A DNA stretch of 64,000 bases from Tetramitus jugosus (taxonomy: Eukaryota > Heterolobosea > Eutetramitea > Acrasida > Vahlkampfiidae). The stretch covers positions 372,001-436,000 of the forward strand of contig OW569346.1 of the NCBI GenBank assembly GCA_937625935.1. Reading direction: 5' to 3'. A program made the position numbers and the translations under genes. A model generated the notes under the pieces. The model had not been told where the DNA came from and made no database searches. It saw nothing but the letters and a program-made list of their open reading frames with translations. Position 1 is the stretch's first letter; each line of letters begins with the position of its first letter. Positions 56,678 through 64,000 of this stretch are shown piece by piece.

Positions 56678-57739
56678 TTATTCTAATAATCCGTTGTCCT
56701 TCAATGACTGAATTGTGTCCAACAATGACTGTTCAACAGAAATCCAACCATCAAATGCGGGTAATGTCTTCTCCAAGTTTTCTGTCGAGTAACACGCTAA
56801 CTCTTTGTAACCTTCTTCGATATCTCCTTCAATTTCATTAGGCATCGTGTCCTTGTATTCTGGGAAATGTTCAGCAAACACTGGAATCAGTTTGGCCCAT
56901 GTGTTCTTTCCTGCAACGGACACGAATCGACTTCCACCGGCTCCTGGTGTCTCCATGACTAGTCTGTGAATCTTGGCAACATCTCTCACATCAATAAATG
57001 TCCATCCTTCATTTGCCTTGATCTTGTTTCCATTTTCAGAGTTCAACTTTTGCTTCAAAACAATGTTTCTAACAATTGCACAGCTCGTGTTCAACTCCTT
57101 CACACCATACTGTTTCAATCTCTCTGACTGCAACAATGGTCCAGTGACAAGTGTCGGATTCACAACACTCAAATCAAACAACTCTCCCTCTTCAGTGGCA
57201 TACTTTTGCTTCATGTCGTCCCACATCTTCCAAGCCTCTCTCTCCGCTAGAGTCTTACTGTACGCATATGGAGAATTGGTCAACGAGCTCTTCTCATTCC
57301 AATCCTTCTCCGTGTACACTCTTCCAATTTCCTTTTCAGCAACAGACAAGATTGCCGCAGTAGAGCTCGTTACAATGACACGCTTCACAGAGTGTCTCTG
57401 TTTTTCAACAGCATTCAACACGTTTCTTGTTCCTTGCAGAGCAGGCTCAATCAACACCTTTTGTGGGTCGAGATCAGCCGATGGAATAAAGAATGGACTG
57501 GCAGTGTGCATGACGATTTGACAACCAATGACATGCTCATCAAAACTGCCTTCCTTGAGCAAATCAGCTTCGACAATCTCCAATGACTGTGCAGCATTCT
57601 CAAAAGCGTTCAAATGACTGTACTTGGATGTGTCCTGTAGAGATCGAACCGTTCCTCTGACTTTGTAACCATGTTTCAACAAATCTTGGACAATGAATGA
57701 GGCAATGTAGCCATTGGCACCGGTAACGAGAACTTTCAT
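56678..57739 (-). CDS. Extended SDR, dihydroflavonol-4-reductase/cinnamoyl-CoA-reductase-like
   Basis: 353 residues. The NADP-binding Rossmann start VLVTGANGYIASFIVQDLL, then YKVRGTVRS (basic residue for NADPH), HTASPFF, and the catalytic motif YAYSKTLAE (Tyr-x3-Lys) with RVIVTSSTAAI before it, followed by VVNPTLVTGPLL. These are typical of the DFR/CCR branch, which in yeasts and protists reduces methylglyoxal, carbonyls or diketones rather than flavonoids. The ATG at 57739 matches the conserved N-terminus (MKVLVTGANGYI). Cytosolic, no targeting signal. The actual substrate is unknown. Confidence 0.88.
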   Translation of the reverse strand: MKVLVTGANGYIASFIVQDLLKHGYKVRGTVRSLQDTSKYSHLNAFENAAQSLEIVEADLLKEGSFDEHVIGCQIVMHTASPFFIPSADLDPQKVLIEPALQGTRNVLNAVEKQRHSVKRVIVTSSTAAILSVAEKEIGRVYTEKDWNEKSSLTNSPYAYSKTLAEREAWKMWDDMKQKYATEEGELFDLSVVNPTLVTGPLLQSERLKQYGVKELNTSCAIVRNIVLKQKLNSENGNKIKANEGWTFIDVRDVAKIHRLVMETPGAGGSRFVSVAGKNTWAKLIPVFAEHFPEYKDTMPNEIEGDIEEGYKELACYSTENLEKTLPAFDGWISVEQSLLDTIQSLKDNGLLE

Positions 57740-57909
57740 GATTGTGTAGCTCCGAGTAATTGTGGCTCTGTGTGTAGTCTTTGTGTGTTTTTTACTTTTT
57801 CATGATCACCATAGTGAGCTTAAATGGAGGATAACAGCATGCGGACCAGGACAGATTGTGCGCAAAGAATTCTTCCAATTTGGAAGCAAAACAAATGCGC
57901 GAGCAAAAT

Positions 57910-57979
57910 GCATCTGCCGGGATTCGAACCCGGGTCGCAGCGATGGCAACGCTGCATGATACCCCTACACTACAGATGC
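57910..57979 (-). tRNA. tRNA-Gly (anticodon GCC)
   Basis: 70 nt, no intron. Acceptor GCATCTG pairs with CAGATGC, anticodon arm CAGCG-TTGCCAT-CGCTG gives anticodon GCC, T arm CCGGG-TTCGAAT-CCCGG is perfect. It lies between the SDR and MFS genes. Confidence 0.95.
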
Positions 57980-58114
57980 TCTTATATTACAATTCTGAAG
58001 AGAATTTGAAATTTGTCCTCTCTCTTGCGAAAATTGTTTGTCTTGTCCTGAAAGATTTCGTTATTCAATTTTGAGCTCGTGGTTGAATTAAAGGACCATA
58101 TTACTTTCGAATAT

Positions 58115-59635
58115 TTACAATTTTGTGTCAGAATTAGGTGAAATTCCAATTTGAATAGACAGAGCCCACAGGAAGAGTATGCCATATCCGAGCGTCAACA
58201 GAATACATCCAAACAGTAAAACCCAGAATAAGTTTGCTAAACCGAACACATGTGTCACCAGAACTGGTACTGTCATTTCAGCAGATGCGGACATCAATAC
58301 CATCACACTGGACATAAAACCTGTCACACGTATGTTGTTCATTGATGTTGTTGGGAAAGAGAATGTTGTTGGAAATTGACTCGACACTCCGAGACCCATT
58401 AGCACAATAGCCAGCCACAGAATGCTTCGATGCGGTAACACAATGTTCGAAATTAATAAAAAGATGCCAACAGACGTGTAGCATAGCACGACATTTGAAG
58501 TCAGAATCAGGAATGGTTTGATTTTCAAACTGGAGAGTAGAGATGCGCAGAGACGACCAATGGTTAATGACATCCAAAACACTGAAGTCATCATCGAGTT
58601 CTCTCTCTTGGTTGTTGCGAGCCTCTTCTCTGCGACATACGAATACAGCAATCCACCGAAGCATGACTCAAAAATCACAGAACCAAAGAGAGCAAATCCC
58701 ACAGCAATTGCTAATCGAAAATCTCTTGATTGTTCATACAGTATTCTACAGTTTAGTCTCCAGTCATTTGATAGTTGAAACTTTGTTTCAACAGGCACCA
58801 ACTCTTCGCCTTCACTCTTGTCTGCAAGATCATCAGAATTGTTCGTTAAAAGTGCTTCAGCATCATCACTCTTCTTCTCAACATCAATTTCCTCCTTGAT
58901 ACAAAAAGTACCCGTCTGACCTAGGACGAGCATAATACCTGACAATGCCGATATCATTGCTCCGATCCAATAAACAAACTTTACGTCCATCTCTGTAGCA
59001 ACAATAGCCGGTCCCACAAAATTACCAACACCAGCAATGCATGACATGCCCAAAATAATAGGTGCAACCTTGTCTCCCCATGTCCACATGCACAGAATAT
59101 TGGTACCCATCGTAACAAAACCGACAGCCGCACCAAAAACTGCAAAAACAACCATTAACAGAAACAGATTGGGTATCAATGGCATAAGGGCCATCATTCC
59201 ACCCATCATAAACACATGAAACGCCAAAAAGTAATTCGTAGCACGAAAGGATCTCGCTGAAAACCAATCAAACATTTTGCCGCCTACAAGTCCTCCCAGC
59301 ACTCCACCAATGCCCTTGCACGTAAAAAGCCAACCGAGTTCTGCTTCAGAAGAGTGACTCGTACGAGCCAGATCTTTCAACGTTGGTCCCATCAGTGAAA
59401 CAGCAATGCCAAAGCACGCAAACACAAAATAATACGTGACAGTTTGAATAATCTTTTGAATGAGTACACTTTGTCGATGTTTGGTTGTACTCTTGTGGTT
59501 ATCTCGCCGCACCGACAACAACAGACTCTGTGTTTCATCTTGGATGACACGCATGTCTCCACCACCACCACCACTCCCATCGTTATCCTCACTAAATTTG
59601 TGTCGTTGAAGAATTTCTTGTTCTGGCATTTTCAT
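58115..59635 (-). CDS. Major facilitator superfamily transporter, MFSD4-like
   Basis: 506 residues from the ATG at 59635 (a second ATG is two codons later). About twelve hydrophobic segments form two six-helix bundles split by an acidic loop (about 260-300, DDLADKSEGEELVP). The GGVLGGLVGGKMFDWFSAR loop between helices 2 and 3 is the MFS A-type motif in the form found in MFSD4/NaGLT1 and fungal fucose-permease-like groups. The N-terminal tail is Gly-rich. The transporter class is certain; the substrate, possibly a sugar, is a suggestion from the motif. It should lie in the plasma or an internal membrane. Confidence 0.85.
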   Translation of the reverse strand: MKMPEQEILQRHKFSEDNDGSGGGGGDMRVIQDETQSLLLSVRRDNHKSTTKHRQSVLIQKIIQTVTYYFVFACFGIAVSLMGPTLKDLARTSHSSEAELGWLFTCKGIGGVLGGLVGGKMFDWFSARSFRATNYFLAFHVFMMGGMMALMPLIPNLFLLMVVFAVFGAAVGFVTMGTNILCMWTWGDKVAPIILGMSCIAGVGNFVGPAIVATEMDVKFVYWIGAMISALSGIMLVLGQTGTFCIKEEIDVEKKSDDAEALLTNNSDDLADKSEGEELVPVETKFQLSNDWRLNCRILYEQSRDFRLAIAVGFALFGSVIFESCFGGLLYSYVAEKRLATTKRENSMMTSVFWMSLTIGRLCASLLSSLKIKPFLILTSNVVLCYTSVGIFLLISNIVLPHRSILWLAIVLMGLGVSSQFPTTFSFPTTSMNNIRVTGFMSSVMVLMSASAEMTVPVLVTHVFGLANLFWVLLFGCILLTLGYGILFLWALSIQIGISPNSDTKL

Positions 59636-59885
59636 CAACACACACTGAAAAAGATTGATCAATAGGTATAGGCTTGTTGTTGCTTGCTTTGATAATGCAA
59701 CCGGAGGGAATCAATAATACGTATTTTGTTTCTTTTTGCTTGGCCAGCTTGCTGTCGTCATGTTTCGGCTACCCATTTCTTTTTAGGCAGTCAGCCGCTC
59801 AAGAACAAGCCCAATTCGATAGCGGGCAATTATGTCAATTTCACATGAGTTATGGTGATACAATAGCAGAAAATTTGCTTTCTTT

Positions 59886-61541
59886 TTATTGCTTGTCATT
59901 AATGTCAGTAGGATTTTCTTGTTGCAATTGCAATTGCTGAGCTGCCATTCTTTCCTTCTGTTTTTGAAGCTGAATTTGATTCTTGAGCCACTTGTCCTCC
60001 TCGAATCCATCAATCGAGAACATGAGGTCACATAAAATCTCTCCATTCTCTTTCGAATTCTTTCTCATCAGCTTGAACCATTTGTTCTTCACTTGAATTC
60101 GCTTCTTCTTACTCATATCGACTTCAATGGCAACATCGCCAATGAAATCATCTGATCCAATTCGATCCCAGTCCCATACCTCGATTCTGAGAGTGTACAC
60201 TTTGCGAATGTTGGTTCCTTTGGACTGATGAGTGATCTCTCCTTCCCATTTTGGATTCAATGTTTTCTTAACAATTTCAGACTGGTATGATAGCTCTCCA
60301 TCGAGATACACCTTGTAGTATGGATCAGAGAATCCATTCAAATCCATCGCTGGCAAGTTTCTAGCCTCTCGAATTCCAATAGTAACAGTTAGTAACAGCT
60401 GTTTCTCTAAACTCTTTGCAGTTTCTGTCAAGAATAACTCTCTTGATCGAGACTGGTCCTCTTCAAACATTGATACCACTTTCCATCCAGACTTCAGCTT
60501 GATAATTTTACAAACGGTTAGATACTTTTCCTTTTTGATCGCCTTTGGGGTAAAAGAGTACTTTTTGATCTCCAATGCTTTCGATTGATTGTACAGTGTC
60601 AGTGAGATATCTTCTTTCGCTTCATTAGATCCGTTCCTCATGATCACAATTGCATAGGAAACTTCCTTCATTCTCCGTACGGTGGACAAATGGATATGTC
60701 CGGTAACAGCTTCCTTATTCGTATCTCTAGAGTAACCGACCATATTTCGCTGATCGTCATCTGGGACGAGAGAGTTATCAGCAGAGAAGAAACATGCAGC
60801 CACGGCACATCCTTTATGCGACACTGTGGCAGCAATTGTTCTCACTTCGTCTCCCAGCAAAATAGATTCTCCCTTGTCGATATCAAAAGTCCTTGTACAT
60901 CCTATTCTCTTCATTTCTTCGATCAACCTTCTATCGCTCGTTACCTTGTACCTCACAAATATGTCGTGGATGAACGGAACTGCTTGCACAAAGTCCGGAA
61001 CGTTCGGTATGGGTTGATTAAGGGGTATCATTTTCCAATCTTCAGATTTATCTACATCACTTCGAAACATAATGGCTAGAAGTAGCAACTTCTCCTTTGG
61101 ATACTCCACATTTGTATAGTTCATATCAACGACATATTCGAGTTCGTTCGTGATATCTGACACACCCATCGATAAATCTGTGATGTTTGAAAGGGTGAAA
61201 CCAGTGTTTGCGCTCAGAACAAATGCCAACACTTTGTATTTCATATCTAGCTTCAAAAGACTGACATCAACTGCTTCATTATAGCCCAGTATTGGTACAT
61301 GCGAGTGTTTAGGATGTAGATACCTCACAGCTTGATTATCAGCTCTGATATGATTGAAGAATGCAGCCTCTGAAAGAGCCAGTTGATGGTTAAACATGAG
61401 GCAATTCATGATGAGAACATCTGGATCAGGAGGAGATTTTGCATTGGACTTCCATTTGCTATGAAATAAAATATTGCTTGGTCTCTTCTCGAGAATGAAC
61501 TCGTTGTCAATCTGGGCAGTGATGATGTTCTCTTGGTTCAT
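59886..61541 (-). CDS. TerD-TerD-C2 protein
   Basis: 551 residues. Residues about 20-190 form a TerD-like domain: DPDVLIMNCLMFNHQLALSE, AAFFNHIRADNQ, LDMKYKVLAFVLSANTG, LLLLAIMFRSD and DWKMIPLNQPI. Residues about 195-370 look like a more diverged second copy (VSHKGCAVAACFFSADNSL, YAIVIMRNGSN, YLTVCKIIKLKSGWKVVSMF). Residues about 385-515 are a canonical C2 domain: VTIGIREARNLPAMDLNG, FSDPYYKVYLDG, then LNPKWEGE and VWDWDRIGSDDFIGD with all calcium-binding Asp residues. TerD domains bind calcium in bacterial stress operons, and cAMP-binding proteins of Dictyostelium have them. A calcium-responsive membrane-binding protein is a fair guess. A Gln-rich coil ends the chain. Confidence 0.72.
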   Translation of the reverse strand: MNQENIITAQIDNEFILEKRPSNILFHSKWKSNAKSPPDPDVLIMNCLMFNHQLALSEAAFFNHIRADNQAVRYLHPKHSHVPILGYNEAVDVSLLKLDMKYKVLAFVLSANTGFTLSNITDLSMGVSDITNELEYVVDMNYTNVEYPKEKLLLLAIMFRSDVDKSEDWKMIPLNQPIPNVPDFVQAVPFIHDIFVRYKVTSDRRLIEEMKRIGCTRTFDIDKGESILLGDEVRTIAATVSHKGCAVAACFFSADNSLVPDDDQRNMVGYSRDTNKEAVTGHIHLSTVRRMKEVSYAIVIMRNGSNEAKEDISLTLYNQSKALEIKKYSFTPKAIKKEKYLTVCKIIKLKSGWKVVSMFEEDQSRSRELFLTETAKSLEKQLLLTVTIGIREARNLPAMDLNGFSDPYYKVYLDGELSYQSEIVKKTLNPKWEGEITHQSKGTNIRKVYTLRIEVWDWDRIGSDDFIGDVAIEVDMSKKKRIQVKNKWFKLMRKNSKENGEILCDLMFSIDGFEEDKWLKNQIQLQKQKERMAAQQLQLQQENPTDINDKQ

Positions 61542-61696
61542 TGAGATTGATATCTTTCTTACACAAAAATGAGGAAACTGTGTGGTTTTCCAACAATCAA
61601 CAGCTTTAATCCTCCGCTGTAGATGTAATCGGCAGAGAAAATTAGAGGGAAAATTGCATTGAGAGAGTTATGATGTATTTTACTCAGCCAAGTAGA

Positions 61697-63138
61697 TTAG
61701 GAAGAAGGAGCGTCTTCTTGTCCACCAGTGGTATGAGCACTATCGACCACTGGCATAGAAGGTAGAGAACCAGTGTATTTTTTCTGCTTCAAGTCTTCCT
61801 TGGATGGAATACCACCACTCCAATCCTCGACATCAAGAACTGTAGCGACACTATTTTCATCATCAATCGAAACAAAGACGTTAAACACATCGACACACAT
61901 GCCAAACACTTCTGGACCAAATTTGTTTCTGCGATAGGTTGATCGAGGGTCTAACCGAATCGATTGGGAAATCACTTCCTTCAAAGCCTCCAAATTCTCC
62001 TTTCCATTCTTGTAAAATTCGCTCTTGTTCTGAAATTGTTCCAATCGTTCGAGTGCCAAGTCCAAAAACACGACACGATCAATTGAAAACTGTTTCCGCA
62101 TCTCTCCCATCCAAGCTGGCATCGTAACATGATGAGCAGGCTCCTGTAAAATATCATACTCTGGAATATATGGCTTAATATCAATAATCGGTGTTCCATC
62201 AACCAAATCGACACCAGACAAGTGCAAAATGGTCTCTTGCGTTTCTTCCACTAGTTCGATCCGATCCAATTTCACAACAGACATGCCCAATGGATTCGGC
62301 CTATACGGAGAACGACATGCAAGTGCACCCACTTTTTTACCAGCCAATCGAGGAGGCTTGACCTTGGCCTTGTTCAATAAACTGGCAGCAGTGAGACTTT
62401 GATTATTCTTGGTGGTAGCTTCCACATTTTCATCAGTCGTGTGTTCACCACTCTCACCACTGTTGTTATTCTCAGCACTCAATTGCTGAACATGAAAATT
62501 TTGATGAAAGATCCAAAAGAGCCAAATGTGACTAAATTCTTCCAATCCTTCAACAAAGTGATACGTGTTGGCTCTTTGTGGCAAATCCTTGGCTCCCAAG
62601 TGAGACTTGTATCGATGCTTTTGTTCATAGGTGGAGGACATGGTGAGTCGAAGCTTACCACGTGCGTTGGGAATAATCATGGATTGCCTATACATCCATA
62701 CATCAAAATAATCCATATTAGTCTCTTGTTTCTTCATAATTGATATTGTTGTTGTTGCTGTGTGTGAAAAAAAAATGGCGATGCATACCTTGGAGTGCCT
62801 TGCTTTTGCTTCCAGCATGTCTCCATGTGACCAATTGGTTCTAGCACAAATCTTTGCATTGTTGTTTCGGTTTTATTCTTCTTCTTGTTTTGTGTTGTGG
62901 TGTTGTTGGTGCTTTGAGTGAAAATTTTTGCCACAATTTTTGTCGTTGCTTCTGTTTCTGTTGTTGTTGGTTGTGGATTGACGATGGTTGTTTGATGAGA
63001 GCTTGGTGGAGTGTTGCTGCCAACGATGTTGTTTGATGTTGGAGTATCCGGCGAATAGGTGCGCTGGTGAAATGCATGTGTCGAGAAGAAGCGACAAGGT
63101 CTGAGAATTGGCTTGGCCAACAATAGGCGGGACTGCAT
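61697..63138 (-). CDS. TRMO: TrmO-type tRNA t6A methyltransferase (TRMO)
   Basis: Exons complement(62789..63138) and complement(61697..62687), joined through a split AG|G codon over a 101-nt intron (GTATGC...TATAG), give 446 residues. The join makes the conserved run FVLEPIGHMETCWKQKQGTP followed by RQSMIIPNARGKLRL. Then come VEGLEEFSHIWLFWIFHQN, LACRSPYRPNPLGMSVVKL, HLSGVDLVDGTPIIDIKPYI. TrmO puts a methyl group from SAM on N6 of t6A37 in tRNA-Thr (GGU-reading in bacteria) and uses this beta-barrel fold. The first 30 residues (LLLAKPILRPCRFFSTHAFH) resemble a mitochondrial targeting peptide. A Thr/Gln/Asn-rich linker follows. Extra C-terminal residues are seen, as in other eukaryotes. Confidence 0.88.
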
Positions 63139-64000
63139 GAGATTGAGATTGTTTCTAATTTTTTGGTGCTATTCTGAGAGTTGTCCACAAGTCGAGCTGG
63201 AGCAATAATCATTATTGCACCGTTTAGAGGAATTTGCGCCTCTTATGAACAATTAGAAAGAAGAGGCATGTTGAATTATCAAGTGAATATCTGAAAGAAT
63301 GGGTCAACCTCTTCCTGTTCGACCGAGGATTGGACGAACATTATCATAGATTTCTTTCATTTGTTCCATGTTATCAATCCGTACGTCTTGACTGAGTATT
63401 GCAGCCGTTGCTTCCTTGGGTCATTGGATCATAAGTTCTGAGCATCGAGTCATTCAAGTTCAATCGCCGACTTATGCTGCTATGTGTTGTATTGATAGGA
63501 TTTCCCATCAAAATTAATCGTGAGACGAGCTACACTTCGGAGTTGACTGAAGGGTTTATTGATCAGTTGATGACATCCAATTTTTGTTGTGATGATGGAG
63601 TGAATATGGAACTCATTGTTGTGGTGTTCTTGAAGGTTCGTTGTGTCCCTAGAGATTTTAAATCTAGCAACACAACTTAATTAGCAACCTAGTTAGGATA
63701 CAATAAGTTGGAACAGTAGAATCCAGTATCGTTGAGAAGATGAAGCAGTACAAAGTCCAGAACCACTCTGGTAATTCCACTTTAAGGTACCCAATCTGTT
63801 CTTTGCAATTGATGAGCAATAGTCCAAGATAGTACTGGCTTCAATCTGTTCTTGATTCTATTAGAGTTAAACTACTCCTACCTCTAAATCCACCATAGCT
63901 CCCGTCAGAAATCAATTCACAATCGAGTAGAGAACTGGACGGTCCGTAATTCCGGGACGGATTCGCGGGGTGGTCCAAAACACCAACAACCAAAAATCTC
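63139..64000. other. 862-bp right-hand end without a supported gene
   Basis: Short frames only. A minus-strand stretch at about 63302-63418 reads QDVRIDNMEQMKEIYDNVRP, then ILGRTGRG and stop, and could be the last exon of a gene entering from the right, but I cannot join it to anything. A 68-codon plus frame at 63474-63680 has no recognisable character. I see no tRNA or repeat here. Confidence 0.35.

Overview
The window is gene-dense nuclear DNA of a unicellular eukaryote. Genes sit on both strands with short spacers, about a quarter have short GT-AG introns (57 to 172 nt), and many proteins carry runs of Asn, Gln, His, Ser or Thr. Together, a Sec6 exocyst subunit, an actin-regulating twinfilin, F-box/GTPase fusions, a BTB protein of a lineage-specific type and proteins of ciliary type point to an amoeboflagellate. 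A heterolobosean of the Naegleria/Willaertia kind is my best guess. That placement is inference from gene style, not from a marker gene.

Left third (1-20 kb): the 3' end of an SCP-type phosphatase, an aldehyde dehydrogenase like 2-aminomuconate-semialdehyde dehydrogenase, a mitochondrial carrier divergent from SEC6, the complex III hinge subunit, CDC14, a very large TMEM131-like membrane protein, TFIIF-beta and a SHAQKYF-type MYB protein.

Middle (20-37 kb): an aromatic amino acid decarboxylase whose frame breaks in a simple repeat, an MGST3-like MAPEG protein, an ENPP-like ectodomain that has lost key residues, a C2 protein, a BTG/Tob protein, a condensation-type acyltransferase, twinfilin, an SLC25A44-like carrier, and two F-box/GTPase fusions 3.3 kb apart. 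One is F-box plus a Rho protein with both classic GTPase-killing substitutions. The other is a G-alpha with an F-box inserted inside its GTPase core.

Retrotransposon zone (37-41 kb): a decayed non-LTR element (copy A) abuts a younger copy B, which has an intact 875-codon reverse transcriptase frame, a poly-A tail and a 17-bp target-site duplication. A third, very short copy C (50.4 kb) has a 12-bp target-site duplication 44-55 bp upstream of a tRNA-Thr gene. The three copies share 3'-UTR hairpins whose sequence changes while pairing is kept.

Right third (41-64 kb): a carnitine/acylcarnitine-type carrier, an unrecognised helical protein, an R3H plus 2H-phosphoesterase protein, a 3-beta-HSD/NSDHL-like enzyme, a BTB protein, two tRNA genes, a bacterial-like methyltransferase, a nine-repeat FxP protein, an LSM11 homologue, an ASH-domain CFAP221-like protein, a dihydroflavonol-reductase-like SDR, an MFS transporter, a TerD-TerD-C2 protein and TrmO.

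The genes do not form operons. The local themes are mitochondrial transport (three SLC25 carriers and a complex III subunit), a small ciliary-type block at 52-56 kb, and the F-box/GTPase pair, which is the strongest candidate here for an undescribed system. All exon joins were made by eye from splice motifs and frame.
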